Shown here: positions 1-8,881 of the stretch, in pieces
Layout of the letters: every line of letters begins with the position of its first letter
Position numbering within the stretch: the stretch's first letter is position 1
NCBI RefSeq assembly: GCF_002723955.1
Contig: NZ_BEWN01000001.1
Span: 310,001-374,000, forward strand
Direction of reading: 5' to 3'
DNA from: Gluconobacter frateurii
GTDB lineage: Bacteria; Pseudomonadota; Alphaproteobacteria; Acetobacterales; Acetobacteraceae
DNA: 64,000 nucleotides
Notes under the pieces: model-generated
Databases searched by the model: none
Seen by the model: only the letters and a program-made list of their open reading frames with translations
Told to the model about the DNA's origin: nothing
Translations under genes and position numbers: made by a program

Positions 1-192
1 GAGCAGATTTCCTTTGCGTTTATTGACGGGCAGACCGGGATAATGACCCGGGAGGAAATCATTCTCCACGTCATCAATCATGCGACCTATCACCGGGGTT
101 TCATCGGCGACATGCTGAAGCAGATTCCGCAGAGCTGGCCAGCCAATGATCTGACGGTATTTCTGCGGAATCATTATGACAGGAGCGCATGA
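1..192 (+). CDS. DinB-like protein, C-terminal part (5' end outside window)
   Basis: The reading frame is open from the first base and ends in TGA at 190-192, giving 63 residues. The segment HVINHATYHRG matches the last helix of DinB/YfiT-type four-helix bundle proteins, whose spaced histidines bind a divalent metal. In the family this helix is followed by a short tail, as here. Members are often metal-dependent thiol transferases, but the substrate cannot be judged from a fragment. It converges on the SelW-like gene, with no spacer between the two stops. Confidence 0.75.
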   Translation, partial: EQISFAFIDGQTGIMTREEIILHVINHATYHRGFIGDMLKQIPQSWPANDLTVFLRNHYDRSA

Positions 193-474
193 TCAGCGAT
201 CCGTGTGACCAAGGTCCTGCTCCGGGGCGATCACGTCCCGCACGCGCTGCTTGAGCTCTTTGGGCCCCGGAAATCCGCCATCGCGTTTGCGCTCCCAGAC
301 CAGCACATCATCAACATGGATTTCGAAGCGGCCGCCTGTATCGGGAATAAGCGCCACTTCACCGAGAGCCTGTCCGAAAGTGGACAGCAACTCCTGTGCC
401 ATCCATCCGGAACGCAGGAGCCAGTTGCACTGCGTGCAGTAGCGGATCGAAACGCGCGGTGCTGTAGAGGACAT
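193..474 (-). CDS. SelT/SelW/SelH (Rdx) family thioredoxin-like protein
   Basis: A 93-residue protein with a CxxC redox motif (Cys13, Cys16, in YCTQC) just after the first beta strand, as in the Rdx family of selenoprotein W-like proteins. Both positions are cysteine; there is no selenocysteine codon. The C-terminal half (ALIPDTGGRFEIHVDD and GGFPGPKELKQRVRD) is also characteristic. The ATG at 474 is chosen because AGGAG lies about six bases upstream; an in-frame extension to 591 has no good ribosome site and is not conserved-looking. Family members are thought to act in thiol redox control, but the partner is unknown. Confidence 0.8.
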   Translation of the reverse strand: MSSTAPRVSIRYCTQCNWLLRSGWMAQELLSTFGQALGEVALIPDTGGRFEIHVDDVLVWERKRDGGFPGPKELKQRVRDVIAPEQDLGHTDR

Positions 475-643
475 GACGGTCTCCTGCTGAGCATGGGTAT
501 TTTCGGGCATCATGACACACTGGGCAGCGTCTGCCAGCCAACAGGCGCGCCATGGAACATTCACAAAGAAACACTTTCCGATCTTCCTCACGGAACATTA
601 TGAAGGCGGACTGTCTTTTCAACTCTGTGAGAGCCTCTCCCGC

Positions 644-1432
644 ATGATTACTGCCGCTCGTCTGTCTGCCACGCTTCTGATGTGCACAACGCTTCTCGCG
701 GCCTGCACGGCGTCGTCCCCTCATGTTTTGCCGGAAACGGCTATTCCGGATGCAAGGCTGGTACTTCCGTCGCCACCGGCTCCAGGCAGCGCGGCACAGG
801 CAGATGACGATCAGGTTTTTCATGAAACACGCGCTTTGAAGGACACACCGCGCTGGGCGTTGGCTCAGCGGGATGCCGATCTGGAGGTGCCGCACCTCGT
901 CCGGGATTTCTCTTGTGCGGTCGGATACACGCTGGATCTTTCGAAAGCGCCTCATCTGGTCAGTGTGCTGAAGCAGATGGAAAACCCGATCGTTCATCGG
1001 ACGTCAGAAGCCAAGCACTACTGGCATCGGACGCGCCCGTTTGTCGGAACCAACCTCCCCATCTGTACGTCCCCCGAAGGGCTGGGTCTTCATTCGTCCT
1101 ATCCGTCCGGTCACACGACGGCGGGATACGGCATGGCGCTCCTGCTGGCGCACCTGATGCCGGAGCATGCCACCATGATCCTGCAACGCGGACGTGTTTT
1201 TGGAGAAAGCCGGATCGTTTGTGGTGTGCACTGGAAGTCTGACGTTCAGTCCGGATTCCTGAACGCAATGTCTGAAATGGACACGCTGCTTGCTGCCCCG
1301 GAACTTCAGGATGATCTCGCTGCGGCCCGTGAAGAACTGCGTGCCATGAAGGGCGTGACATCTGCTCCGGATGCCGCTGAATGCGCTATCGAGGCGGATG
1401 CCGCCGCGCACTCCATCCTTTCGGAGAAATAA
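644..1432 (+). CDS. Class A non-specific acid phosphatase, lipoprotein (PAP2 superfamily)
   Basis: 262 residues with the full acid phosphatase signature: K-x6-RP near residue 124, PSGH at 154-157 and SR-x5-H-x3-D from Ser189. The histidines of PSGH and of the last motif are the expected phosphohistidine and general acid. The N-terminus is a lipoprotein signal ending in LLAAC (Cys21), so the enzyme should be tethered in the periplasm and hydrolyse phosphomonoesters there. An upstream in-frame extension exists, but the signal peptide fixes the ATG at 644. It stands alone between divergent and convergent neighbours. Confidence 0.88.
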   Translation: MITAARLSATLLMCTTLLAACTASSPHVLPETAIPDARLVLPSPPAPGSAAQADDDQVFHETRALKDTPRWALAQRDADLEVPHLVRDFSCAVGYTLDLSKAPHLVSVLKQMENPIVHRTSEAKHYWHRTRPFVGTNLPICTSPEGLGLHSSYPSGHTTAGYGMALLLAHLMPEHATMILQRGRVFGESRIVCGVHWKSDVQSGFLNAMSEMDTLLAAPELQDDLAAAREELRAMKGVTSAPDAAECAIEADAAAHSILSEK

Positions 1433-1477
1433 AAAACCGGCAGAAGGCGTACGCGCTTTTTACCGGGTACTACTAGG

Positions 1478-2935
1478 TCAGGATGCTTTTTCTGCATCCT
1501 TGACCTGAGCGACGGGTGGCTCAGGGGCAACTGGTTTAGGTCGGGTGGCGCGTTCATTGGCTTCCATGAAGCGGTCCGCCAGAGACGTATAGAGCGGGCG
1601 TGGGCAGACCATGCGCGAGACGCCGAACGCCAGGAAAGACGTGGCCAGAAGAGCCAGCGTGACCTGCTGGTTGTCGCACATTTCCATGACGATGATGGTC
1701 GCTGTCAGCGGAGACTGCGCCACACCACAGAAATAGGCGACCGTCCCGAGAAGCACGACAGCGCCCGGCGTCGTATGCGGCAGGAACTGTTCGATCCAGC
1801 CACCGATGGCCGCACCAATGGCCAGCGAAGGCGCAAACATGCCGCCCGGAATGCCTGAGCAGTAAGACACCAGCATCGCCAGATATTTCAGCAGAAAGAA
1901 CGAAGCTGGATAATGCTCTGTTCCTGCGAAAATGGCGCGGGCCTGTGCGTAGCCGGTGCCGTAAGTTGTACCTTTGGAAATCAGGCCGATGATGGCCAGA
2001 ACCAGCCCGCAGGCAGCAGCAAAAGCAATTGGCCGTTGTCCGGCAAAGCGTCCGACCGGGCCAGGAAGGCCCCGCGACGCTTTGATGACGAGAGCCGCAA
2101 AGGTGCCACCAGCCAGACCACCGAGGATGCCGCAGGTCAGCACCGCAATCCATGCCGTGCCAACCGGAATATCAACGTCTGCGTGGCCGAAATAGGTGTA
2201 GTTGCCCAGCAGGGCGATGGCCGTGACACCGGAAACTACAACAACCGTGAGTGTGCGGCCGGACGTGCGCTGCTCGAAGGAGTGGGACAGTTCTTCAATC
2301 GCGAAGACGATTCCTGCCAGAGGTGTATTGAACGCAGCAGCCATACCAGCCGCGCCCCCTGCAAGGATCATGCTGCGTTTGGCCGCGATATTGGATTGTC
2401 CGAGCAGGCGGGAAAAACCATGCATGACGGAAGCACCGACCTGAACACTCGGGCCTTCGCGGCCAATGGACGCGCCGCAGATCAGTCCCAGGCAGGTCAG
2501 CAGGATCTTGCCCACTGAAATCTTGAGCGACAGAACCCGATCCACCACCGTGTAATTGTCGATGTGGAGGGTCGCAATTGTTTGCGGAATACCTGAACCC
2601 TGAGCGCCCTTGAAGAGCGTGCGGGTCATCCACGTGATGAAGGCCAGACCGGCTGGCGCCACGAACAGCATGGCCCAGGGATGCCAGGCGATAATTCTGG
2701 ACCGCAGATCCGCTGCACCATCGCCCATACGCGCAAAAAGGACAGCAATGATGCCAACAAGAACAGCGCCGATCCAGTAAATGACTGTACGGCGCCACTG
2801 CGTTGTTGTGGCCCGCGCGGAACGGCGCAGATGATGGATGCGGTCTTTACGGCGCAATGCGTGTTTGGAGGACAGATGCCCGGGGGGAATCGGTTTGGGA
2901 GCGGAGTCAGGAAGCTGGGGCGAAGTATCGGCCAA
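1478..2935 (-). CDS. clcA: ClC-family chloride channel/antiporter
   Basis: A polytopic membrane protein of 485 residues carrying the three ClC selectivity motifs: GSGIPQ (113-118), GREGP (158-162) and GGMFAPS (364-370). Glu160 is the gating glutamate, and an IEEL segment (213-216) corresponds to the proton-pathway glutamate region of the bacterial 2Cl-/H+ exchangers, so an antiporter is more likely than a channel. Bacterial members support acid tolerance, which fits an acid-producing organism. The only start preceding the first membrane helix is TTG at 2935, without an obvious ribosome site, so the exact N-terminus is uncertain. No CBS domains follow the membrane part. Confidence 0.9.
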   Translation of the reverse strand: MADTSPQLPDSAPKPIPPGHLSSKHALRRKDRIHHLRRSARATTTQWRRTVIYWIGAVLVGIIAVLFARMGDGAADLRSRIIAWHPWAMLFVAPAGLAFITWMTRTLFKGAQGSGIPQTIATLHIDNYTVVDRVLSLKISVGKILLTCLGLICGASIGREGPSVQVGASVMHGFSRLLGQSNIAAKRSMILAGGAAGMAAAFNTPLAGIVFAIEELSHSFEQRTSGRTLTVVVVSGVTAIALLGNYTYFGHADVDIPVGTAWIAVLTCGILGGLAGGTFAALVIKASRGLPGPVGRFAGQRPIAFAAACGLVLAIIGLISKGTTYGTGYAQARAIFAGTEHYPASFFLLKYLAMLVSYCSGIPGGMFAPSLAIGAAIGGWIEQFLPHTTPGAVVLLGTVAYFCGVAQSPLTATIIVMEMCDNQQVTLALLATSFLAFGVSRMVCPRPLYTSLADRFMEANERATRPKPVAPEPPVAQVKDAEKAS

Positions 2936-3251
2936 TGGAAGACGTCCGGGAAGGAGTGTCGGGCAAGGGAAGATACGCCCGGTTCAGACCCGCGCGTTAC
3001 AGTTCCGGTCCTGCCAGTCTTCGTCGCGCCGGGTCAAGCAGTCTGAACCGATCAAGTAGAAAATCATTGGAATAACTGGAAAACCTGCCTCAGCCGCAGG
3101 GAAAGCTGAGTGCCAGATTACTCAGTGAGGTTTCCTTACATCTGGCGGCGGATTGAAAGGGATCATCTCGATGACGTGGCGTGTGTAACGCGGCGGATGT
3201 TATCGGGAAGCCGGCCTTAAAGCCCCGCAGTCCATCACATTCCCTGCGCGT
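2936..3251. other. Non-coding stretch downstream of the sdaA remnant
   Basis: No convincing intact gene on either strand. On the minus strand an in-frame-like echo of serine dehydratase (RHVIEMIPFNPPPDV, about 3128-3172) can be read after the stop of the remnant; it resembles the IxFdPxxDv segment that follows later in that family, so the stretch is probably decayed sdaA. Short open frames here look like chance. Confidence 0.4.
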
Positions 3252-3407
3252 CTAGGCGAGGGACCCATAAAGCGTGACCTGAATGCGTCCGATTGGGTTT
3301 TCTGCTGGCAGGTTTTGCACAAATGTCAGTCCGGCCCGCATGGGACCAACCGTATGGGACGAGGAGGGGCCGAGCCCGATACGGAACAGGTCGAAAAGAC
3401 TGATCAT
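3252..3407 (-). pseudogene. sdaA: 5' remnant of L-serine dehydratase (L-serine ammonia-lyase)
   Basis: A 51-codon frame starting at ATG 3407 encodes the unmistakable N-terminus of iron-sulfur L-serine dehydratases: [20 protein letters not shown] followed by GPMRAG and ending at VTLYGSLA with TAG. The intact enzyme is about 450 residues and continues with a conserved TGKGHxTD segment that is absent here. No cysteine ligands for the cluster are found downstream. The frame lies 18 bases after the CDF transporter gene on the same strand and still has a GGAG-like ribosome site. I read it as a truncated, non-functional gene rather than a short functional protein. Confidence 0.75.
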
Positions 3408-3425
3408 GGCAAAAGGCTCCGGCCG

Positions 3426-4319
3426 TCAGGAAAGAACCAGAACGCCTGAATGTTTGGCCTTGTCGGCAGGCTCGACGTGAATGTGAATGGAAGCACGTCC
3501 CAGTTCCTCGCGCAGCGCGGCCTCGATGCTGTCGCAGATTTCGTGGGCGTCGTGCACACTCATTTCGCTGGGCACCACGAGGTGAAACTCCACGAAATGC
3601 AGGACGCCAACCTTGCGCATCCGCAGGTCATGCGCTTCCAGCGCTCCCGTTCCGCTGCTGGAGATGATGCCTTTGACGGTCTCAACCGTGTCAGCACCCG
3701 GCGTCTCATCCATCAGGCCGGACATGGAGATGCTCATCATGGAAAAACCGGCACGCAGCACGTTCAGGGCCACCAGCGCTGAGAGAACAGCATCCAGACG
3801 ATCCCACTTCACCAAGGGGATCAGGGAGACGCCAATGATCAGCGCAACGGTCGTCCAGACATCAGACTGTACGTGCTCGCCCGCAGCCAACAGTGCCTGA
3901 GAAGAGTTCTTCCGGCCAAAGCCGATCAGGACACGGGCCCAGACGAGATTGACTACACCCGCCAGCGCGTTCAGGGCCACGCCTTGGAAAGGCGCATGAA
4001 CCGGTATCGGATGGATCCAGTCATGCACAGCGACGACCAGAATGCCGAGGGCTGTCAGAACAACCAGAACGCCTTCAATGACCGCAGACAGGTATTCCGC
4101 TTTGCCGTGGCCGTAGGGATGATTATCGTCAGCAGGCAATGCTGCGATGGAAAGCGCCCATAGCGTTCCGACAGCAGCAATGACGTTCAGAATCGTCTCA
4201 ATGGCATCCGACAGCAGCGCGTCAGAGCCCGAGACCCAGAACGCCGCATATTTGATGACCAGAACCACCACGCTCACCCCGATGGAAGCGCGGGCAATCT
4301 TGATACGGGTCGAAGGCAT
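3426..4319 (-). CDS. Cation diffusion facilitator (CDF) transporter, FieF-like
   Basis: 297 residues with the CDF plan: six membrane helices followed by a cytoplasmic ferredoxin-like domain (from about residue 205). The loop signature DDNHPYGHGKAEY and an HxxxD metal site in the fifth helix (EHVQSD) are present. The second-helix site reads E-xxx-N rather than D-xxx-D, a pattern seen in FieF-like iron/manganese/zinc exporters. It should export a divalent metal from the cytoplasm in exchange for protons. Only eight bases separate it from the upstream CDF gene, so the two are probably cotranscribed; metal specificity cannot be settled by eye. Confidence 0.88.
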   Translation of the reverse strand: MPSTRIKIARASIGVSVVVLVIKYAAFWVSGSDALLSDAIETILNVIAAVGTLWALSIAALPADDNHPYGHGKAEYLSAVIEGVLVVLTALGILVVAVHDWIHPIPVHAPFQGVALNALAGVVNLVWARVLIGFGRKNSSQALLAAGEHVQSDVWTTVALIIGVSLIPLVKWDRLDAVLSALVALNVLRAGFSMMSISMSGLMDETPGADTVETVKGIISSSGTGALEAHDLRMRKVGVLHFVEFHLVVPSEMSVHDAHEICDSIEAALREELGRASIHIHVEPADKAKHSGVLVLS

Positions 4320-4327
4320 GAAGGTCC

Positions 4328-5377
4328 TTAGCAGCAGGCCTGATGAAGATCGCAGGAGGCCGGGGTACTCTCGATCTGGAACGTGGGGTGGGAGATACCA
4401 AACTTCTCCCGCAGAATCACGCTGGCCTGTGTAATGATCTGTTCAGACGTCTGATGGGACGTTTCTTCACGCACAAGGTGAACGGTCAGTGCAGTTTCCG
4501 TCGTGCTCATGGGCCAGATATGCAGATGGTGCAGCCCTCCGACGCCCGGCACGGCCAGAAGTGCCGTTTGCACATCCTCTGGCGCAATTCCTGCCGGAAC
4601 ACCATCCAGAGACAGGGAAACCGAACCTTTAAGAAGAGACCATGTCGCCACGATAATGGACGCCGACACAATGAGGCTGACAATCGGATCAATGATCTGA
4701 AAGCCTGTCCATGCGATCAAAAGCCCCGCGATGACCACGGCAAAGGACATCATGGCGTCAGAGGCCATGTGCAGGAACGCGCCGCGGATATTGAGGTCGT
4801 TGGAGGCACCCTTCATGAAGAGGAGTGCCGTGACAGCATTGACCGCAATACCGACAAGCGCCACCCAGCTGACGGCCATGCCTTCAACAGGTGTGTGGAC
4901 AAAAAGCCGGACGATGGATTCCCAGATGATGCCACCCGTGACCAGCAGCAGAACGGTTGCATTCACGAAGGCTGCCAGAATGGTGGAGCGGCGCAGACCG
5001 TAGGTGAAACGCGTGGTTGGCGCGCGCCGGGCCAGGCTTTCCGCCAGCCATGCCGCGCCCAGACCGAGAATGTCCGAAAGATTGTGACCCGCATCTGCCA
5101 GCAGGGACAGCGAATGCGCCCAGACGCCCCAGAGTGCTTCGGCGATGACATAAGCCGTATTCAGTACAATCCCGATAGCGAACGCCCGACCGAAGCTGGC
5201 AGGCGCATGAACGTGCTGGTGACCGAACCCGAAACCATGGCTATGCCCGTCACAGGAATCGTGATCATGATCGTGGCTGTGATCGTGCCCGTCATGGGCG
5301 TGGTCATGCCCTTGTGCGTGATCGGGGGAATGGTCTGCGTGGTCATGCGTGCAGGCGTGATGGGATTCTGAGGTCAT
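4328..5377 (-). CDS. Zinc-type CDF exporter with His-rich N-terminus (CzcD/ZitB-like)
   Basis: 349 residues. The first 57 residues contain 19 histidines in alternating His-Asp runs, a cytosolic metal-collecting tail. The membrane domain follows with both intramembrane sites of zinc CDFs: HxxxD in helix 2 (DAGHNLSD) and HxxxD in helix 5 (LHMASD). The predicted role is efflux of zinc, and possibly cobalt or cadmium. The ATG at 5377 begins the His-rich tail directly; a longer frame to 5488 lacks a plausible ribosome site. It is the first gene of a two-gene metal export unit with the FieF-like protein. Confidence 0.9.
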   Translation of the reverse strand: MTSESHHACTHDHADHSPDHAQGHDHAHDGHDHSHDHDHDSCDGHSHGFGFGHQHVHAPASFGRAFAIGIVLNTAYVIAEALWGVWAHSLSLLADAGHNLSDILGLGAAWLAESLARRAPTTRFTYGLRRSTILAAFVNATVLLLVTGGIIWESIVRLFVHTPVEGMAVSWVALVGIAVNAVTALLFMKGASNDLNIRGAFLHMASDAMMSFAVVIAGLLIAWTGFQIIDPIVSLIVSASIIVATWSLLKGSVSLSLDGVPAGIAPEDVQTALLAVPGVGGLHHLHIWPMSTTETALTVHLVREETSHQTSEQIITQASVILREKFGISHPTFQIESTPASCDLHQACC

Positions 5378-5519
5378 GTCCGGACAGGTCTGTGGCTGAT
5401 GGAGAGAGCATACTGCATGTCCGTTCCTCAACCCAAGCAATGATCTGGCAAAGAGCAGAGAGGCTACCGGCTGACCGCCGAAAGACACGTTTGTGTCTCT
5501 TTCAGGTCAATAAGGACCC

Positions 5520-6320
5520 TCAACTCCCGCTGGACACATATCCCGCCACGCCCCGTCGCCACCACAGCACCATCAGGGCCAGAAAGACGAAGCCCATGGC
5601 GGGGGACAGCAGCCCGAACCAGAGCGGCATCCCCAATGGGTCCGGATGGTTCAGCATGGCGAGGGCCGGGTAGTAGCAGACGGCGGAGAGCGGAAGGGCC
5701 CATGTCAGGAAACGCCGCAGCCATCGAGCGAACATGGTCAGCGGGTACTGTCCCGCTTCCACGCCGCCGTAAGTTAAGACGTTCACGACCTCCAGCCCCT
5801 CCACCGTGATGAAACACAGAGCAGCCTGACCAATCAGGATGCCGAGAAACATCACCGCTCCGCCCGTGACCGCCCAGGGCAGGAGCCAGACCGTATTCCA
5901 CGACACATGAGGGGACAGCCAGAAACCTGCCCCCAAAACAAATGCGCCCTGAAGAAAACGACCGATCGGCCGGAGGCGCAGTTCATGTCCCAGTAGAAGA
6001 ACCAGCGTTGAGCGGGGACGCAGCAGGAGCCGGTCAAACGAGCCGGTCTTGACGTATTCGCTGCCGAAAACATCAAAGCCACGGCCAAGCGTTTCAGCTA
6101 CTGAAAAAGAGACGTTCACCAGCCCATACAGAACGGCGACCGCTCCAATATCCCAGCCCGCAATGCTGCCAAACCTGTGGAACAGGCTCCAGATGCCGAA
6201 GAAACTCAGCAGCGTGGTGACGAAATTGCCGACAAGCTGAAGAGCGAAGGTTCCGGGATAGCGAAGCTGTGCCTTGATCGAGGCGCCAGCCATCCGACGA
6301 TAGAGCGTAAAGGCATTCAT
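5520..6320 (-). CDS. ABC transporter permease (ABC-2 type), second membrane subunit
   Basis: 266 residues with about six hydrophobic helices and no soluble domain, resembling the uncharacterised permease group paired with COG4586-type ATPases. The start MNAFTLYRRM at 6320 overlaps the stop of the upstream permease gene by ATGA, so the two are translationally coupled; a longer frame to 6629 lies inside that permease gene and is rejected. With its two partners it should form one export system, but the substrate is not evident. Confidence 0.82.
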   Translation of the reverse strand: MNAFTLYRRMAGASIKAQLRYPGTFALQLVGNFVTTLLSFFGIWSLFHRFGSIAGWDIGAVAVLYGLVNVSFSVAETLGRGFDVFGSEYVKTGSFDRLLLRPRSTLVLLLGHELRLRPIGRFLQGAFVLGAGFWLSPHVSWNTVWLLPWAVTGGAVMFLGILIGQAALCFITVEGLEVVNVLTYGGVEAGQYPLTMFARWLRRFLTWALPLSAVCYYPALAMLNHPDPLGMPLWFGLLSPAMGFVFLALMVLWWRRGVAGYVSSGS

Positions 6321-7141
6321 GCGCCCTGAAGCTCCATCCTCGATATGGTACGATTCATCCAGAAACGCCCGATCATGGTCAGGGCCAGCAGCCAGAAACA
6401 CTGGATTCCCAGAGCTGTCACAACACCACCTGGAATGGGCATCCCCATGTAAAGCCGGATCGGAATATCCGAAATGCCCGCAAAGGGCTGGAGGAGTAAC
6501 AGGTCCCGCGCCCAGTCCGGATAAAGCGGAAGCGGCAACAGCATGCCAGACAGCAGAACCGCCAGAGGCGTCCCCACGGCATAGGTGCCGAGGGGCGACA
6601 GTGTGCGAGCGGCGACGATGTTCCACCACATCACGATGCTGGCTGAAATGAAGGCCCCCAGAATAAAGGATACCAGCGCCAGAAGGGCGGCCTCAAAAGA
6701 CGCAGGCGGTGCGAGGCTCCACCCGTTCAGGCCAACGAGTGCGGCCAGAGGACCTGCGACGAGAGCCAGAAGAAGGGCGCGGGGAACCGCATTACCCAAG
6801 AGACGGGCGAGGGAGGCGGAGAGCCACCAGTTCCACAGATCTACTGGCCGAAGCAAATCATAGACAATCGCCCCACTCTTTGCGGCTTCGCCAATCGCGG
6901 GGAGGCAGCCAAGCGGGAGCAACGTGAAAAACGACTGCTGAATCCAGGTGTAGGTCATGGCCTGACGCAGCGTCATCGGCGCGTTCACGTCGGGCGCATG
7001 GTGATACACGGCGGCATAGGCCATCAGCGAGATCGCCCCGAACCACATCTGCGCGACCAACCCTGCCAGAACGGCAAGGCGATACCGCAGACCAATTTTC
7101 CATTGCAGGACGAAAGACGTCACATACGGGCGGATCGTCAC
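6317..7141 (-). CDS. ABC transporter permease (ABC-2 type), first membrane subunit
   Basis: 274 residues, about six membrane helices, beginning MTIRPYVTSFVLQWKIGLRY. It is similar in plan to, but clearly different from, the downstream permease, so the transporter is probably a heterodimer. It overlaps the ATPase gene upstream and the second permease downstream by four bases each. This ATPase-permease-permease order is a recurrent uncharacterised exporter cluster in bacteria; the transported compound is unknown. Confidence 0.82.
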   Translation of the reverse strand: MTIRPYVTSFVLQWKIGLRYRLAVLAGLVAQMWFGAISLMAYAAVYHHAPDVNAPMTLRQAMTYTWIQQSFFTLLPLGCLPAIGEAAKSGAIVYDLLRPVDLWNWWLSASLARLLGNAVPRALLLALVAGPLAALVGLNGWSLAPPASFEAALLALVSFILGAFISASIVMWWNIVAARTLSPLGTYAVGTPLAVLLSGMLLPLPLYPDWARDLLLLQPFAGISDIPIRLYMGMPIPGGVVTALGIQCFWLLALTMIGRFWMNRTISRMELQGA

Positions 7142-8106
7142 GAGGCATGATCCGCGTAGAAGCGGGTAATGATCTCTTCAATCGCCGGGCGGCCGATCCG
7201 TAGATCACCCAGATCCGGTAATGTGGACAGGTGCGCAACAAGGGCGGGAGCGGGAAGGCGTTGCGGATCGAACGTGATGGTCACGCTGCGTGTTCCGCGC
7301 TCGGTTTCCACGGCGCCGTCTGGAAGGAACAGCGCCGGCGGAGGTCCCGTGAAATCCGCTTCCAGAATACGCTCGGAGAGTGTTGTAGCCTGAAGCGCCT
7401 CAAACGGACTGTCTGCCAGAATACGACCATGTCCGATGACGATAACCCGGTCTGCCAGAGCTTCAATGTCATGCATGTCATGGGTTGTCAGAAGAACCGT
7501 CGTGCCGCGTTCCCGACGCAGATCCCTCACGAAAGCCCGTACCGCCAGCTTGGATGGCGCATCCAGTCCGATCGTTGGTTCATCGAGAATGACCACCTCC
7601 GGATCATGGATCAGGGCCGCTGCGATCTCAGCCCGCATCCGCTGCCCCAGCGATAACTGCCGGACGGACTGGTCCATGATGCCGTTCAGATCCAACGCCT
7701 CCGCCAGACGGTCCCGGTTCCGTCTGAACCGCTCTGGCTCCACGCTGTAAATATCGCGCAGAAGTGCCAGCCCTTCCGCAACGGACAGATCCCACCACAA
7801 CTGTGTCCGCTGACCGAACACCACGCCAATGCGGGCTACATGGGCGATCCGGTTCTCCCATGGAACCAGATCCCCAACGCGTACCGTGCCGGATGTCGGG
7901 CGCAGAATACCGGACAGGATCTTGATGGCCGTGGATTTTCCCGCTCCGTTCGGGCCGATGAACCCGGCAATTTCACCAGCCGGAACAGTAAAGGAAATGC
8001 CGTCCAGCGCCGTGATTTCACGCGTCTTTCCACGCCAGCTTCCGCCATCGCGGACCTGATACGTCTTGCGGAGGTCACGGACCTCGATCGCGGCGGCAGT
8101 CTTCAT
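7138..8106 (-). CDS. ABC transporter ATP-binding protein
   Basis: 322 residues. Walker A GPNGAGKST is at 51-59, the signature LSLGQ at 151-155, Walker B VVILDEP at 171-177 and the switch histidine at 209. A C-terminal extension of about 90 residues after the nucleotide-binding domain is typical of ATPases that serve ABC-2 exporters. The ATG at 8106 precedes the first beta strand of the domain; a frame to 8202 adds low-complexity residues without a good start. It is the first gene of the three-gene operon and powers both permeases. Confidence 0.88.
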   Translation of the reverse strand: MKTAAAIEVRDLRKTYQVRDGGSWRGKTREITALDGISFTVPAGEIAGFIGPNGAGKSTAIKILSGILRPTSGTVRVGDLVPWENRIAHVARIGVVFGQRTQLWWDLSVAEGLALLRDIYSVEPERFRRNRDRLAEALDLNGIMDQSVRQLSLGQRMRAEIAAALIHDPEVVILDEPTIGLDAPSKLAVRAFVRDLRRERGTTVLLTTHDMHDIEALADRVIVIGHGRILADSPFEALQATTLSERILEADFTGPPPALFLPDGAVETERGTRSVTITFDPQRLPAPALVAHLSTLPDLGDLRIGRPAIEEIITRFYADHAS

Positions 8107-8275
8107 GGATGAACGCGGTCCCTGACAGGCAATATCGCCAACAGTTCTGCGGCAGCTTTGCCTCTCCGGCAAGTGGGTGACAGGACTGCGTGTCGTTACC
8201 ACCTATTACCCACAGTCCTTCTGCATACGGTAAGAAGGAGTCCGTCTTTTGAACCTCGATCGTCAGGATGATCTC

Positions 8276-8857
8276 ATGGCTGGTAAACGTATTCTCATGC
8301 TCGCAGGTGATTTCGTTGAAGATTACGAAATCATGGTGCCATTCCAGATGCTGCTGATGGTTGGACACAAGGTGGATGTGGTGTCTCCGGGCAAGAAGGC
8401 TGGCGAGCAGGTGGCGACGGCCATCCACGATTTCGAAGGCCATCAGACCTACACCGAAAAGCGTGGCCACAATTTCACGCTCAACGCCACCTATGCGGGC
8501 ACGAAAGCGGATGATTACGATGCGCTGGTCATTCCGGGTGGTCGTGCGCCTGAACAGCTCAGCACCGATGAGAGCGTGCTGGATCTGATCCGGGCATTCG
8601 TGACGGCTGACAAGCCGATTGCTGCCGTCTGCCATGGCCCGCAGCTTCTCGCCGCTGCGAATGTTATTTCCGGTCGCAAGGTTTCTGCCTATCCCGCCTG
8701 TCGTGCCGAAATGATTCTGGCAGGCGCAGACTATCAGGCAATCGCGATTGATGGCGCTGTGACGGACGGTAAGCTCGTGACAGCACCAGCGTGGCCGGCA
8801 CATCCAGCATGGATCAGCCAGTTCCTGAAGGTTGTGGGCACGAAGATCGAAGCCTGA
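8276..8857 (+). CDS. DJ-1/PfpI family protein
   Basis: 193 residues of the glutamine amidotransferase-like DJ-1/PfpI fold. The nucleophile elbow AVCHGPQ holds Cys119, the next residue is His120, and an acidic residue sits in the early FVEDYE loop. Known members are protein or nucleotide deglycases, chaperones or proteases; the biochemical role here is not decided. The ATG at 8276 has AGGAT about eight bases upstream; a TTG at 8249 with a strong AAGGAG is an alternative that adds nine residues. It is divergent from the ABC operon. Confidence 0.85.
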   Translation: MAGKRILMLAGDFVEDYEIMVPFQMLLMVGHKVDVVSPGKKAGEQVATAIHDFEGHQTYTEKRGHNFTLNATYAGTKADDYDALVIPGGRAPEQLSTDESVLDLIRAFVTADKPIAAVCHGPQLLAAANVISGRKVSAYPACRAEMILAGADYQAIAIDGAVTDGKLVTAPAWPAHPAWISQFLKVVGTKIEA

Positions 8858-8881
8858 TTTATCCGCAGGGAAAGACCCGCC

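Noticed and set aside
4343-5371. 342-codon open frame antisense to the zinc CDF gene
   Set aside because: The opposite strand has a complete CDF protein with both metal sites; this frame shows only Arg/Gly/His-rich sequence.
5481-5498. Short hairpin near the end of the ABC permease gene as a terminator
   Set aside because: Only a 6-bp stem and no T-run on the minus strand; too weak to list.
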